From the NCBI RefSeq assembly GCF_024758705.1, contig NZ_CP096971.1, forward strand, positions 3,501,501-3,565,500: DNA of 64,000 nucleotides, in the 5' to 3' direction. Shown piece by piece: positions 35,758-45,268 of the stretch. This DNA is from Sphingomonas sp. SUN019. Its GTDB lineage: Bacteria; Pseudomonadota; Alphaproteobacteria; Sphingomonadales; Sphingomonadaceae. The notes under the pieces are model-generated. The model searched no databases. It worked only from the letters and a program-made list of their open reading frames with translations, and was not told the DNA's origin. Positions within the stretch are counted from its first letter, which is position 1; every line of letters begins with the position of its first letter. The position numbers were made by a program, and so were the translations under genes.

Positions 35758-36248
35758 TGGGCGGCGGGTGCGAATGTGGCGACGTGCGCTACCGGATCAC
35801 CGCCGAACCGATGATGGTCAATTGCTGTCACTGCCGCGATTGCCAACGGATCACGGGTTCGGCCTTTGCGCTGAACGCGATGATCGAGACGGCGTGCGTC
35901 GAGGTCACGACCGGCGAGCCGGTGGTGCGCAGCCTGCAGCGTGAGGGATCGGGCGAAACGCGCGCGTGGCGTTGCGGCCGATGCGAGACGTTGCTGTGGG
36001 CGGACCATCCGATGCTGGGCGATGCGATCCGTTTCGTGCGGGCGGGGACGCTGGACGAGAACCAGCGGCTATCGCCCGACGCGCATTTCTTCGTTCGGAG
36101 CAAGCATCCGTGGGTGACGATTCCGGCGGGCGTTCCGGCGCACGATACGTTGCCGAACGATGGCGTGGGCGCGCGACTACCGCCCGAGCGTCAGGCGCGG
36201 CTTGAAATCGCGATGGCTCGTTCCGGGGTGGAAACAAAACCGCGCTGA
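35754..36248 (+). CDS. GFA / CENP-V-like zinc-binding protein
   Basis: A 164-residue protein of the Gfa (glutathione-dependent formaldehyde-activating-like) fold. Cysteine pairs appear as GGGCECGDVRY, NCCHCRDCQRITGS and WRCGRCETLLW, the zinc-ligand arrangement of the family. The end carries RSKHPWVTIPAG, also typical. The start overlaps thiE by four bases (ATG 35754; a second ATG at 35757). The real substrate of most family members is unknown. Confidence 0.88.
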   Translation: MMGGGCECGDVRYRITAEPMMVNCCHCRDCQRITGSAFALNAMIETACVEVTTGEPVVRSLQREGSGETRAWRCGRCETLLWADHPMLGDAIRFVRAGTLDENQRLSPDAHFFVRSKHPWVTIPAGVPAHDTLPNDGVGARLPPERQARLEIAMARSGVETKPR

Positions 36249-36288
36249 TCCGTTCGGCCTCATAGCGTATCAGTAAGGGGTCAGGTTC

Positions 36289-37299
36289 ATGCGGAAATTC
36301 ATTGTGGCGGCGCTTGGCGCGGGCTTGGCGCTATCGGCGGCGCAGGCGCAGAACCAGGCGGCTCCGGCGCAGGAGCCGGTGCAGGTCGATCGCAATATCC
36401 TGCACGTTCAGGTGATCCTCGACAAGCTGGGCTTCGGGCCGGGTGTGCTCGACGGGCGCGGCGGGCAGTCTTTGGTTGCCGCGCTGAAGGGGTTTCAGGA
36501 GAGCCGGGGTCTGCCGAAGACGGGGAAAGCGGATGCGGCGACGCTGAAGGCGCTGTACCCGTATCGTGCCGCGCGCCCGACGGTGACGCTGGCGCTGAGC
36601 AAGGCGGCGCTGGCGGGGCCGTTCCTCAATCCGACGCCAAAGGATTATGCCGATCAGGCCGCGTTGAAGGCGGTGCCATACCGCACGCCGATCGAGAAAC
36701 TGGCGGAGATGTTCCATACCACGCCCGAGGTGCTGGTGGCGTTGAACGGGCCGGGGACGCGGCTGGCGGTGGGGCAGAAAATGGTGTTCCCCAACGCGCT
36801 GCCGTCGTCGCGCGACTATCCGGCGGATGTGAAGGACGATTTCCGCGCGACGCTGGCCAGCCTGAACGTCGATGCGCGCCAGCCGAAGGGCGCGAAGATC
36901 GTCGTCGACAAATCGGACGGCGTGCTGCGCGTGCTGGACGCGCAGGGCAAACTGGTCGCGCAATTCTCCGCGACGATGGGGTCGAACACCGATCCGCTGC
37001 CGCTGGGGAACTGGAAGGTGCTGGGCGTCGCGCCGAACCCCGATTGGCGGATGACGCCGAAGCTGTTGAAGGGTGTCAAGGACACCAAGGAAACGCAACT
37101 CATCCCGCCCGGGCCGAACAATCCGGTCGGCGTGGTTTGGATCGATCTGTCGAAGGATCATTACGGCATTCATGGCACCAGCGAGCCGAAGGAGATCGGG
37201 CGCGCGGAGAGCAACGGCTGCATCCGGCTGACCAATTGGGACGTGGCGCGGCTGAGCCTTATGGTGAAGGCGGGGACGCCCGCGTTGTTCCAGGCGTGA
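36289..37299 (+). CDS. L,D-transpeptidase with peptidoglycan-binding domain
   Basis: A 336-residue periplasmic enzyme. Signal peptide MRKFIVAALGAGLALSAAQAQ; a peptidoglycan-binding domain (about 35-95: LDKLGFGPGVLDGRGGQSL); a LysM-like segment (EKLAEMFHTTPEVLVALN); and a YkuD catalytic domain with HGTSEPKEIGRAESNGCIRL, where His and Cys are the active-site residues. Such enzymes make 3-3 cross-links or attach proteins to peptidoglycan. The next gene is a peptidase of the same compartment, 4 bases on. Confidence 0.94.
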   Translation: MRKFIVAALGAGLALSAAQAQNQAAPAQEPVQVDRNILHVQVILDKLGFGPGVLDGRGGQSLVAALKGFQESRGLPKTGKADAATLKALYPYRAARPTVTLALSKAALAGPFLNPTPKDYADQAALKAVPYRTPIEKLAEMFHTTPEVLVALNGPGTRLAVGQKMVFPNALPSSRDYPADVKDDFRATLASLNVDARQPKGAKIVVDKSDGVLRVLDAQGKLVAQFSATMGSNTDPLPLGNWKVLGVAPNPDWRMTPKLLKGVKDTKETQLIPPGPNNPVGVVWIDLSKDHYGIHGTSEPKEIGRAESNGCIRLTNWDVARLSLMVKAGTPALFQA

Positions 37300-37303
37300 A
37301 GCC

Positions 37304-37891
37304 GTGACGAAGCTCGGCTGGACGATCCTGACGCTGATCGTTTTGTCGGTGCTGGCGTTCGGATCGATGCTGTCGTTCGGCCCCGGTAATGGACCGTCAC
37401 CGGTCGCACGCATGAAGGCGCGGTTTGAGAAAGCGACGCCGAACGACCTAGGGCTGGTGATCCCGGTCGCGGGCGTGGCGCGCGCCTCGCTGGTCGATAC
37501 ATGGGGTGCGCCGCGCGGGGGTGGCACGCGGCATCACGAGGCGGTCGATATTATGGCGCCGGGCGGCGCGCCGGTTGTCGCGGCGGCGGCGGGAACGGTG
37601 GAGAAACTGTTCCAGAGCGACGCGGGGGGCATCACCGCCTACGTCCGCTCGCCGAGCCGCGGTTGGGTTTATTATTACGCCCATCTCAGCGGCTATGCGC
37701 CGGGGCTGGCGGAGGGAAAGCGGCTGGCGGCGGGTGATCCGGTCGGGTTCGTCGGCGATACCGGCAATGCGGGGCCGGGCAACACGCACCTTCATTTCGG
37801 GGTATCGCGAATGCGCGCAGGCGATGGCTGGTGGGGAGGGGAGCCGGTCAATCCCTACCCGCTGCTTGCCGGAAAAGCCTCTCCCCGCTAA
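37304..37891 (+). CDS. M23-family metallopeptidase (LytM-like)
   Basis: A 195-residue protein starting at GTG 37304 with one N-terminal membrane anchor ([16 protein letters not shown]). The peptidase domain has [19 protein letters not shown], where the first zinc ligands fall (H..D), [10 protein letters not shown], and [10 protein letters not shown] with the HxH pair. The Zn-binding set is intact. It probably cuts cell-wall crosslinks and is paired with the L,D-transpeptidase upstream. Confidence 0.9.
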   Translation: MTKLGWTILTLIVLSVLAFGSMLSFGPGNGPSPVARMKARFEKATPNDLGLVIPVAGVARASLVDTWGAPRGGGTRHHEAVDIMAPGGAPVVAAAAGTVEKLFQSDAGGITAYVRSPSRGWVYYYAHLSGYAPGLAEGKRLAAGDPVGFVGDTGNAGPGNTHLHFGVSRMRAGDGWWGGEPVNPYPLLAGKASPR

Positions 37892-37943
37892 GGCCCGCGC
37901 TTCACTCTTTCCCCCACGCTCTTTTCAACGTCACAGGCATTTC

Positions 37944-38507
37944 ATGAAGATCAACGCGGTCGAGGTTCGTCCCGGCAACATCCTCGAATATGAAGGCGGC
38001 ATCTGGCGCGCGGTCAAGATCCAGCACACCCAGCCCGGCAAGGGCGGCGCGTATATGCAGGTCGAGATGAAGAACCTGATCGACGGGCGAAAGAACAACG
38101 TCCGTTTCCGTTCGGCGGAAAGTCTTGAGCGCGTGCGGCTCGACACGGTCGATTTCCAGTTCCTGTTCCGTGAGGGCGATACGCTGACCTTCATGGACAA
38201 GCAGAATTACGAGCAGATCACGCTGGACGCCGATATCCTGGGCGATGCCGCGGCCTTCCTGCAGGACGGCATGGATGTGGTGATGGAATTGTGGGAGGAA
38301 CGCCCGATCTCGGTGCAGCTGCCCGACACGATCGAGGCGCTGATCGTCGAGGCCGACGCGGTGGTGAAGGGGCAGACCGCCTCGTCCAGCTACAAGCCCG
38401 CGATCCTGGAAAACGGCGTGCGCGTGATGGTCCCGCCGCATATCGGCGCGGGGACGCGGATTGTCGTGGATGTGTATGAGCAGACGTACGTTCGTCGCGC
38501 GGACTGA
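37944..38507 (+). CDS. efp: Translation elongation factor P
   Basis: A 187-residue elongation factor that rescues ribosomes stalled on polyproline. It begins [20 protein letters not shown], and the loop [20 protein letters not shown] holds the conserved Lys that may be modified. The end is [18 protein letters not shown] and [11 protein letters not shown]. The ATG at 37944 is chosen; the open frame upstream is a shadow of the peptidase gene. Several proteins here are proline-rich (MlaA, the partial protein at 1-228), which fits a need for EF-P. Confidence 0.96.
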   Translation: MKINAVEVRPGNILEYEGGIWRAVKIQHTQPGKGGAYMQVEMKNLIDGRKNNVRFRSAESLERVRLDTVDFQFLFREGDTLTFMDKQNYEQITLDADILGDAAAFLQDGMDVVMELWEERPISVQLPDTIEALIVEADAVVKGQTASSSYKPAILENGVRVMVPPHIGAGTRIVVDVYEQTYVRRAD

Positions 38508-38511
38508 CCTG

Positions 38512-38631
38512 TCTCCCTCTCCCCGACGGGGATAGGGTGGCCGAGCGTAGCGAGGTCGGGAGAGGGGCAGTGCGCCACCGTCCGACTGCCCCTCTCCCCG
38601 ACCCTCTCCCCGAAGGGGAGAGGGAGAAGGA
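38512..38631. repeat. Palindromic intergenic element, type C (efp-suhB)
   Basis: About 120 bases of nested inverted repeats. Outer arms TCTCCCTCTCCCC (from 38512) and GGGGAGAGGGAGA (to about 38628); inner arms GGGAGAGGGGCAGT and ACTGCCCCTCTCCC. The two halves would fold into one long hairpin. The right end (GAGGGAGAAGGA) lies a few bases before the suhB ATG and can act as its ribosome site. Only one copy in the window, but its layout matches the other elements here. Confidence 0.8.
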
Positions 38632-38637
38632 TTAGAA

Positions 38638-39450
38638 ATGCCCAGCCATTCCGGCATCATGTCCGTCATCGAACGCGCCGCGCGCAAGGCTGCGCCGCGG
38701 TTGCGTCGTGACTTCAACGAAGTGCAGCATCTGCAGGTCAGCAAGAAAGGCCCGGCCGACTTCGTCACGCAGGCCGACCAGCGCGCCGAGCAGACGCTGT
38801 ACGAGGAACTCAGCAAGGCGCGGCCCGACTGGGGTTTCCTGATGGAGGAGCGCGGCGAGATCGCGGGCGATCCGAACAAGCCGCGCTTCATCGTCGATCC
38901 GCTGGATGGGACGAGTAATTTCCTGCACGGCATTCCGCATTTCGCGATGTCGATCGCGGTTGAGGAAATGCTGCCGAACGGCAAGCGCGAGATCACGACG
39001 GCACTCGTCTATCAACCGCTGACCGACGAGAGCTTCTGGGCCGAAAAGGGCCGCGGGGCGTGGAATACCGATACGCGGCTGCGCGTGTCGGCGCGGCGCG
39101 ATATGTCGGAAACGCTGATCGCGACGGGTATTCCGTTCATGGGGCACGGCGATTTCGTGCAGTGGAGCCGCATCTTCGGTGCGGTGGCGCCACAGGTGGC
39201 GGGCATCCGGCGGCTGGGGTCGGCTGCGCTTGATCTCGCGTGGGTCGCGGCGGGGCGGTTCGATGGCTATTGGGAAAGCGACCTGAAGCCGTGGGACGTG
39301 GCGGCCGGGATATTGCTGGTGAAGGAAGCTGGCGGTTTCGTCACCGATTTCCGCGGCGGCGATCGGGCGATGGAGCGGAACGAGTTCCTGGCGGCGAACG
39401 ATGTGATTCATTCCAAGCTGCACAAGCTTGTGGCTGGGGCGCTCAGGTAA
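38638..39450 (+). CDS. suhB: Inositol monophosphatase family protein (SuhB-like)
   Basis: A 270-residue Mg-dependent phosphatase. Motifs of the family: DFVTQADQRAEQTLYEEL, FLMEERGE (first acidic ligand), IVDPLDGTSNFLHGIP (the DPLDGT metal site) and YWESDLKPWDVAAGILLVKEAGG (in part; WDVAAG). Cleaves inositol-1-phosphate or a related sugar phosphate, and SuhB homologues also act in rRNA antitermination. ATG 38638, 7 bases after the palindromic element. Confidence 0.93.
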   Translation: MPSHSGIMSVIERAARKAAPRLRRDFNEVQHLQVSKKGPADFVTQADQRAEQTLYEELSKARPDWGFLMEERGEIAGDPNKPRFIVDPLDGTSNFLHGIPHFAMSIAVEEMLPNGKREITTALVYQPLTDESFWAEKGRGAWNTDTRLRVSARRDMSETLIATGIPFMGHGDFVQWSRIFGAVAPQVAGIRRLGSAALDLAWVAAGRFDGYWESDLKPWDVAAGILLVKEAGGFVTDFRGGDRAMERNEFLAANDVIHSKLHKLVAGALR

Positions 39451-39451
39451 G

Positions 39452-39590
39452 CTAATTCCTCCCCGGAACGGGGAGGTGGCTCGCGACGCGAGACGGAGGG
39501 GCAGCCACACGCGACAGACTTGCTTGGCTGCCCCTCCACCATTCGCTGAAGAAGCGAATGGTCCCCCTCTCCGTGCCGGGGAGGAATTAG
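39452..39590. repeat. Palindromic intergenic element, type A copy 1 (suhB-nuoA)
   Basis: A 139-base element with perfect 15-base ends: CTAATTCCTCCCCGG (39452-39466) and CCGGGGAGGAATTAG (39576-39590). Inside is a second pair, GGAGGGGCAGCCA and TGGCTGCCCCTCC, and a hairpin CCATTCGCT/AGCGAATGG. It shares its ends and inner pair with the element at 59257-59385. It lies 97 bases before nuoA, the head of the complex I operon. Confidence 0.9.
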
Positions 39591-39687
39591 TGGGTTTTGC
39601 GATTCATTCTCACCGCCCCAACGCCTTGCCCCTCATATCCCACGCGCCTAAAGCGGCCCCGTTCCGTTCGCACTTGCGAGATACGCC

Positions 39688-40062
39688 TTGGTTGACCTGT
39701 CGCAATATCTGCCGATCCTGCTGTTTCTGGGCGTCGCGCTGGCGCTGTCGGGGACGTTCGTGTTCGCGCCGATGGTCGTGTCGCGGCTGACCGGCAGCCA
39801 CAAGCCGACGGTCGAAAAGCTCAGCGAATATGAATGCGGTTTCCCCGCGTTCGAGGACAGCCGCAGTCAATTCGACGTGCGTTTCTATCTGGTCGCGATC
39901 CTGTTCATCATCTTCGACCTGGAGGCCGCATTCCTGTATCCCTGGGCGGTGACGGTGTTCGATCTCGGCTGGACCGCGTGGATCAGCATGATGATCTTCA
40001 TCGCCGAACTCGCGCTCGGCCTCGTTTACGCCTGGAAGAAGGGAGCACTCGATTGGGAGTAG
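39688..40062 (+). CDS. nuoA: NADH-quinone oxidoreductase subunit A
   Basis: A 124-residue membrane subunit with three helices. Family motifs [41 protein letters not shown] (in part: [27 protein letters not shown]). The start is TTG at 39688 (MVDLSQYLP); no ATG is in position. It opens the nuo operon. The stop lies 10 bases inside nuoB. Confidence 0.95.
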   Translation: MVDLSQYLPILLFLGVALALSGTFVFAPMVVSRLTGSHKPTVEKLSEYECGFPAFEDSRSQFDVRFYLVAILFIIFDLEAAFLYPWAVTVFDLGWTAWISMMIFIAELALGLVYAWKKGALDWE

Positions 40063-40595
40063 AACTTACGCCTGCACCGGGTGCGGCGATCCTGCCGCCC
40101 GATCAGGGTTTCTTCGACGGTCTGAACGGCGAGCTGAACGACAAGGGTTTCCTGGTCACCTCGACCGAGGATCTGTTCCAATGGGCGCGCACCGGCAGCC
40201 TGTGGTGGATGACGTTCGGGCTGGCGTGCTGCGCGGTCGAGATGATCCACGTCAACATGCCGCGCTATGATCTGGAGCGGTTCGGTGCCGCACCGCGCGC
40301 GAGCCCACGCCAGTCGGACGTGATGATCGTGGCGGGGACGCTCTGCAACAAGATGGCCCCCGCGCTGCGCCGCGTATATGATCAGATGAGCGAGCCGAAA
40401 TACGTGATCTCGATGGGATCGTGCGCGAACGGCGGCGGGTACTATCATTATAGCTACAGCGTCGTGCGCGGGTGCGACCGGATCGTGCCGGTCGACATCT
40501 ACGTCCCCGGCTGCCCGCCGACCGCGGAGGCGTTGTTGTACGGCATCATGCAGTTGCAGCGTAAGATCCGCCGGAGCGGGAGCATCGAACGGTGA
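40053..40595 (+). CDS. nuoB: NADH-quinone oxidoreductase subunit B
   Basis: A 180-residue peripheral subunit carrying cluster N2. It has [11 protein letters not shown] (CC pair of N2), [34 protein letters not shown] and [17 protein letters not shown] ([16 protein letters not shown]). The start is TTG at 40053 ([12 protein letters not shown]), overlapping nuoA; there is no better ATG. N2 passes electrons to quinone at the NuoB/NuoD interface. Confidence 0.95.
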   Translation: MGVELTPAPGAAILPPDQGFFDGLNGELNDKGFLVTSTEDLFQWARTGSLWWMTFGLACCAVEMIHVNMPRYDLERFGAAPRASPRQSDVMIVAGTLCNKMAPALRRVYDQMSEPKYVISMGSCANGGGYYHYSYSVVRGCDRIVPVDIYVPGCPPTAEALLYGIMQLQRKIRRSGSIER

Positions 40596-40608
40596 TTGTC
40601 TCCTATCT

Positions 40609-40724
40609 AAATCCTCCCCTGCAAGGGGAGGTGGCGCGCAGCGCCGGAGGGGTGTCGCGCTGTCGAGAGGGTGTCACCCCTCCGTCGCGCTGCGCGCGCC
40701 ACCTCCCCTTGCAGGGGAGGATTT
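40609..40724. repeat. Palindromic element, type B copy 1 (between nuoB and nuoC)
   Basis: A perfect 31-base inverted repeat: AAATCCTCCCCTGCAAGGGG... (40609-40639) against its exact reverse complement at 40694-40724, with further pairing inside (AGCG/CGCT, GGAGGGGTG/CACCCCTCC). Its right end, GGGGAGGATTT, lies 2 bases before the nuoC ATG at 40726, so the nuoC Shine-Dalgarno sequence is part of the element. A second copy lies before nuoH. Confidence 0.93.
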
Positions 40725-40725
40725 C

Positions 40726-41556
40726 ATGAGGTCGCCCGCGCCCGCCTTCACCACCAACGACGGCATTATCGACGCGGCTGCGGCGGCGATCGGGTCGGCG
40801 CTCGTCCATTCCTGTGAACGGGCGGGGGAGATCGCGCTGCACGTCCACCGCGACGGGATCGTCGCGGCGCTGACTGCGCTCCGCGATACGCCGGGGCTGG
40901 AATATCAGCAGCTGATGGAGATCGCAGGCGTCGACTATCCCGATCGCGCGGAGCGGTTCGAGGTCGTCTATTGCCTGCTCAGCCTGACGCGCAACCACCG
41001 GTTGCACGTTCACGTATCGACCGACGAGGACAGCCCGGTTCCGTCGGTCACCGGGCTGTGGCCGGTCGCGGGATGGCTGGAGCGCGAGGTGTACGACATG
41101 TACGGCGTGCTGTTCACCGGCAACACCGACCTGCGCCGCATCCTGACCGATTACGGTTTCCGCGGGCATCCGCAGCGCAAGGATTTCCCGCTGACGGGCT
41201 TCGTCGAGCTGCGGTATTCGGAAGAAGCGAAGCGCGTGGTGTACGAGCCGGTGAAGCTGGCGCAGGATTTCCGCACGTTCGATTTCACGTCCCCGTGGGA
41301 GGGCGCGGAATACGTCCTGCCGGGTGACGAGAAGGCGGCGTTGCCTGAAGCGAAGGGCGCGCCGACGCCGCTGAAGGCGGATCAGATCATGAAGGCCGAC
41401 GCGAAGGAAACGCCGGTGAAGCAGCCGGTCGAGGCGAAGACCTCCGACAGCACCGCGAAGACCGGCGCGGGCGAATCGCATCCCGGAAACGCGCCGCAGG
41501 GCAAGCCGCGCGATCCTGATGTGGTCAAGGGTGACGGATCGGAGAAGAGCGAGTGA
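40726..41556 (+). CDS. nuoC: NADH-quinone oxidoreductase subunit C
   Basis: A 276-residue peripheral-arm subunit. The conserved core reads [44 protein letters not shown] (in part), [20 protein letters not shown] and [13 protein letters not shown]. After about residue 205 comes a roughly 70-residue tail rich in Ala, Lys, Pro and Glu ([20 protein letters not shown]) absent from short NuoC; this tail is common in sphingomonads. Separate from nuoD, unlike the enterobacterial NuoCD fusion. Confidence 0.95.
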   Translation: MRSPAPAFTTNDGIIDAAAAAIGSALVHSCERAGEIALHVHRDGIVAALTALRDTPGLEYQQLMEIAGVDYPDRAERFEVVYCLLSLTRNHRLHVHVSTDEDSPVPSVTGLWPVAGWLEREVYDMYGVLFTGNTDLRRILTDYGFRGHPQRKDFPLTGFVELRYSEEAKRVVYEPVKLAQDFRTFDFTSPWEGAEYVLPGDEKAALPEAKGAPTPLKADQIMKADAKETPVKQPVEAKTSDSTAKTGAGESHPGNAPQGKPRDPDVVKGDGSEKSE

Positions 41557-41582
41557 GTATGCTGTATCTCTTCGCCCACTTG

Positions 41583-41698
41583 CACCTCCCCGGCGAACGC
41601 CGGGGTCCAGTTGCGACCGCTTTGTTGGCTGGAACGTCGCTCGGTGACCTCGGCCTTGGCAACTGGGCCCCGGCCTTCGCCGGGGTGGTGTGGGGAGT
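41583..41698. repeat. Palindromic element, type D (between nuoC and nuoD)
   Basis: Two large arms, CACCTCCCCGGCGAACGCCG...TCCAGTTG (41583 on) and CAACTGGGCCCCGGCCTTCG...GGTG (to about 41698), pair imperfectly. Each arm has its own short hairpin (CCCCGGCGAACGCCGGGG; CCCCGGCCTTCGCCGGGG). The right end, GGTGTGGGGAG, falls just before the nuoD ATG and probably helps form its ribosome site. Sequence unlike types A-C. Confidence 0.8.
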
Positions 41699-41703
41699 TG
41701 GGC

Positions 41704-42963
41704 ATGATTGATACGCTCCACGACACGCTGGACCCCGCGGTGGCGAAGATTCTCCACCAGACCGACGATGCGCACGACACCGTCGGCGATGTCGCGATCC
41801 AGAATTACACGATCAATTTCGGCCCGCAGCATCCCGCGGCGCACGGCGTGCTGCGGCTGGTGATGGAGCTGGACGGGGAGATCATCGAACGGATCGATCC
41901 GCACGTCGGGCTGCTCCACCGCGGCACCGAAAAGTTGATCGAATACAAGACCTACGCGCAGGCGATCCCGTATTTCGACCGGCTCGATTATTGCTCGCCG
42001 CTCTGCATGGAGCACAGCTTCGTGCTGGCGATCGAGAAACTGCTCGATCTGGAGGTGCCGGTCCGGGCGCAATATTTGCGCGTGTTCTTCGCCGAGCTGA
42101 CGCGCATCTCTAACCATATGCTGAACCTCGGGTCGCATGTCATGGACGTCGGCGCGATGACGCCGAACCTGTGGCTGTTCGAAATCCGCGAAGACTGCAT
42201 GAACTTCTTCGAACGTGTCAGCGGCGCGCGGATGCATTCGAACTATTTCCGGCCCGGCGGGGTGCATCAGGATGCGCCGCTGAAGCTGCTGACCGACATC
42301 GGCGACTGGCTCGACACGCGGCTGCCCCGGCTGTTCGAGGATGCGATTTCGCTGGTCGCGGACAACCGCATCTTCAAGCAGCGCAACGTCGATATCGCGA
42401 CGGTCAGCCGTGATGACGCGATCCGGTGGGGCTTTTCCGGCCCCATGATCCGGGCCGCGGGCATTCCGTGGGATCTGCGCAAGTCGCAGCCGTATGACGT
42501 TTATGCGAAGATGGATTTCGACGTGCCGGTCGGCACGCGCGGCGACTGCTATGACCGCTTCATGGTGCGCGTCGAGGAGGTCCGCCAGTCGGCGCGGATC
42601 ATGAAGCAGTGCCTGCGCGATATGCCCGAGGGGCCGATCGCATCGCTCGATCGCAAGGTCGTGCCGCCCAAGCGCGCCGAGATGAAGCAGTCGATGGAGG
42701 CGCTGATTCATCACTTCAAGCTGTATACCGAAGGCTATCATGTCCCCGCGGGCGAAGTGTATGTCGCGACCGAAAGTCCGAAGGGCGAGTTCGGGGTGTA
42801 TCTGGTGTCGGACGGGTCGAACAAGCCGTACCGCTGCAAGATCAGGCCGACCGCGTTTTCGCATTTACAGGCGATGGATTTCATGAGCCGCGGGCATATG
42901 CTGGCGGACACGACGGCTATTCTTGGCGCGATGGATATCGTGTTCGGGGAGTGTGACCGGTGA
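41704..42963 (+). CDS. nuoD: NADH-quinone oxidoreductase subunit D
   Basis: A 419-residue subunit forming the quinone site with NuoB. Family motifs: [22 protein letters not shown] (in part: [13 protein letters not shown]), [21 protein letters not shown] (in part: HRGTEKLIE), [19 protein letters not shown] (in part), [19 protein letters not shown] (in part) and [19 protein letters not shown] (in part). The ATG at 41704 ([10 protein letters not shown]) begins right after the palindromic element. Confidence 0.96.
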   Translation: MIDTLHDTLDPAVAKILHQTDDAHDTVGDVAIQNYTINFGPQHPAAHGVLRLVMELDGEIIERIDPHVGLLHRGTEKLIEYKTYAQAIPYFDRLDYCSPLCMEHSFVLAIEKLLDLEVPVRAQYLRVFFAELTRISNHMLNLGSHVMDVGAMTPNLWLFEIREDCMNFFERVSGARMHSNYFRPGGVHQDAPLKLLTDIGDWLDTRLPRLFEDAISLVADNRIFKQRNVDIATVSRDDAIRWGFSGPMIRAAGIPWDLRKSQPYDVYAKMDFDVPVGTRGDCYDRFMVRVEEVRQSARIMKQCLRDMPEGPIASLDRKVVPPKRAEMKQSMEALIHHFKLYTEGYHVPAGEVYVATESPKGEFGVYLVSDGSNKPYRCKIRPTAFSHLQAMDFMSRGHMLADTTAILGAMDIVFGECDR

Positions 42964-43244
42964 GTGTACTCGGTTCGCTCGTTGGTTTTGTCGATCGTGA
43001 CGTGGCGCGTTGGTCAGGTACGCCGCTCGCAACTTGGGGTATCGGTGTCGCTCCGTTGTTGATTTGGGCGTTAGCAATCGGCGTGCCGGCCGATGCAGAG
43101 CCCATGCACCTTTGGTTGATGATTGGGTTTGCCGGATTTTGGCTTGCGCTCGGAACGTGGCGAATGGCGCTTCACGGATGGCGAGAGTTCTGGCGTATCA
43201 GAGCATTGGGCGCTGCCGAGGCACTGGAAAAGAAGAATGGCTGA
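42960..43244 (+). CDS. Small membrane protein of unknown function inside the nuo operon
   Basis: A 94-residue protein starting at GTG 42960, overlapping the nuoD stop, and ending 8 bases into nuoE, so it is woven into the operon. It has two or three hydrophobic segments ([39 protein letters not shown]) and a charged tail. I know no standard complex I subunit with this sequence. It is less GC-rich and uses different codons from nuoD and nuoE. Confidence 0.65.
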   Translation: MSVLGSLVGFVDRDVARWSGTPLATWGIGVAPLLIWALAIGVPADAEPMHLWLMIGFAGFWLALGTWRMALHGWREFWRIRALGAAEALEKKNG

Positions 43245-43902
43245 CGCAATCCAAATTCCTGACGAAGCCGAAACCCGCGCCCGCTGGGGCGGATTTGCGT
43301 GGTCCGAGGACAGCCAGCGCAAGGCGAACGAGATCCTCGCGCGCTATCCGAAGGGCCGCGAGCAGTCGGCGTCGATCCCGTTCCTCGATCTGGCGCAGCG
43401 GCAGGTCGGGGCGGAGACGAATACGCAAGGGTGGCTGCCCGTGCCGGTGATCGAGTTCGTCGCGCGCGCGATCGGCGTGCCGTACATGCGCGTGTACGAG
43501 GTCGCGACCTTCTACACGATGTTCAATCTGGCCCCGGTCGGGCGCTATCACGTGCAGGTGTGCGGGACGACGCCGTGCATGCTGCGCGGGTCGGACGACG
43601 TGCTGTCGGCGTGCAAGAACCGCGGGCTGGTGAAGGGCGGAACGACCCCCGACGGCCTGTTCACGCTGACCGAGGTCGAATGCCTGGGCGCGTGCGCCAA
43701 TGCGCCGATGGTGCAGATCAACGATGATAATTACGAAGACCTGGACTATGACCGGACGGTCGCGGTGCTGGAGGCGCTGGCCAACGGCGAGCGGCCCGAG
43801 CCGGGATCGACGATCGGCAGGCGGGTGAGTTGTCCGGAGGGTGGGCCGACGAGCCTGCGCGAGATGGTCGACGCGAACCATGATTACCGGGATCAGTGGT
43901 AA
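43237..43902 (+). CDS. nuoE: NADH-quinone oxidoreductase subunit E
   Basis: A 221-residue thioredoxin-like [2Fe-2S] subunit. N1a ligands are in [13 protein letters not shown] and [16 protein letters not shown], with four Cys. The core begins [20 protein letters not shown] and includes [16 protein letters not shown]. The C-terminal 40 residues are an extra tail. The ATG at 43237 is chosen ([14 protein letters not shown]). Its stop shares a base with the nuoF start (TAATG). Confidence 0.95.
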   Translation: MADAIQIPDEAETRARWGGFAWSEDSQRKANEILARYPKGREQSASIPFLDLAQRQVGAETNTQGWLPVPVIEFVARAIGVPYMRVYEVATFYTMFNLAPVGRYHVQVCGTTPCMLRGSDDVLSACKNRGLVKGGTTPDGLFTLTEVECLGACANAPMVQINDDNYEDLDYDRTVAVLEALANGERPEPGSTIGRRVSCPEGGPTSLREMVDANHDYRDQW

Positions 43903-45203
43903 TGCTAGCCGACAAGGACCGCATCTTCACCAACGTGTACGGGTTCCAGCCGTGGAACCTGGACGCCGCGCGCAAGCGGGGGGACTGGGACGATACGAAG
44001 GCGCTGATGCTGCGCGGGCAGGATGCGATCATCGATTGCATCAAGGCCAGCGGCCTGCGCGGGCGTGGCGGGGCGGGGTTTCCGACCGGCACGAAATGGT
44101 CGTTCATGCCCAAGGAGCCGAAGCCCGACCGGCCGAACTTCCTGGTCATCAACGCCGATGAATCCGAGCCCGGTTCGTGCAAGGACCGCGAGATCATCCG
44201 TCACGATCCGCACAAGCTGATCGAGGGCGCGCTGATCGCGGGGTTCGCGATGCGCGCGCGCGCCGCGTACATCTACATCCGCGGCGAATATATCCGTGAG
44301 GCCGAAGTGCTGTTCGCGGCGATCGCCGAGGCGTACGACGCCGGGCTGATCGGCAAGAATGCCTGCGGTTCGGGCTATGACTTCGACGTGTTCTGCCACC
44401 GCGGCGCTGGCGCGTACATCTGCGGCGAAGAAACCGCGATGCTCGAATCGCTCGAGGGCAAGAAGGGCCAGCCGCGGCTGAAGCCGCCGTTTCCGGCCGG
44501 GGCGGGGCTGTACGGCTGCCCGACGACGGTCAACAACGTCGAATCGATCGCGGTCGCGCCGACGATCCTGCGCCGCGGCGAGGACTGGTTCGCCAGCTTC
44601 GGCGCGGAGAACAACCGCGGCACGAAGCTGTTCCAGATCAGTGGCCATGTGAACAAACCCTGCGTGGTCGAGGAAGCGATGAGCATCCCGTTCCGCCAGC
44701 TGATCGACGAACATTGCGGCGGCATCCGCGGCGGGTGGGACAATCTGCTCGCGGTGATCCCCGGCGGATCGTCGGTGCCGCTGGTGCCCGCGAAGGACAT
44801 CATGGACGCGCCGATGGATTTCGACGGGCTGAAGGCGGTCGGATCGGGCCTGGGCACCGCGGCGATCATCGTCATGGACAAATCGACCGACATCGTCCGC
44901 GCGATCAGCCGCATCTCGTACTTCTACAAGCACGAAAGCTGCGGCCAGTGCACCCCGTGCCGCGAGGGCACCGGATGGATGTGGCGCGTGATGGAGCGCC
45001 TGCGCACCGGCGACGCCGAGATCGGTGAGATCGATATGCTGCAGCAGGTGACGAAGCAGGTCGAGGGCCATTCGATCTGCGCGCTGGGCGACGCCGCGGC
45101 GTGGCCGATCCAAGGTTTGATCAAGCATTTCCGGCCCGAGCTGGAGCGGCGGATCACCGAGCGTGGCGGTGACCTTGCGCCGATGCAGGAGGCGGCGGAG
45201 TGA
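43902..45203 (+). CDS. nuoF: NADH-quinone oxidoreductase subunit F
   Basis: A 433-residue subunit that binds FMN, NADH and cluster N3. [20 protein letters not shown] is the NADH/FMN site, [15 protein letters not shown] the FMN loop, and [17 protein letters not shown] the N3 ligands, completed later by a Cys in [10 protein letters not shown]. The ATG at 43902 ([14 protein letters not shown]) is preferred over a GTG two codons upstream. Confidence 0.97.
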   Translation: MLADKDRIFTNVYGFQPWNLDAARKRGDWDDTKALMLRGQDAIIDCIKASGLRGRGGAGFPTGTKWSFMPKEPKPDRPNFLVINADESEPGSCKDREIIRHDPHKLIEGALIAGFAMRARAAYIYIRGEYIREAEVLFAAIAEAYDAGLIGKNACGSGYDFDVFCHRGAGAYICGEETAMLESLEGKKGQPRLKPPFPAGAGLYGCPTTVNNVESIAVAPTILRRGEDWFASFGAENNRGTKLFQISGHVNKPCVVEEAMSIPFRQLIDEHCGGIRGGWDNLLAVIPGGSSVPLVPAKDIMDAPMDFDGLKAVGSGLGTAAIIVMDKSTDIVRAISRISYFYKHESCGQCTPCREGTGWMWRVMERLRTGDAEIGEIDMLQQVTKQVEGHSICALGDAAAWPIQGLIKHFRPELERRITERGGDLAPMQEAAE

Positions 45204-45268
45204 AATCCGCGGCGTTGGGTGATAACACTATCGGAAGTTCGGTCGGAATAATCGTGAAGGAGGGTGCA

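Noticed and set aside
40726..42963. nuoC-nuoD as a fused or frameshifted NuoCD
   Set aside because: Both genes have full-length conserved cores, own starts and a palindromic element between them; separate genes are normal in alphaproteobacteria.
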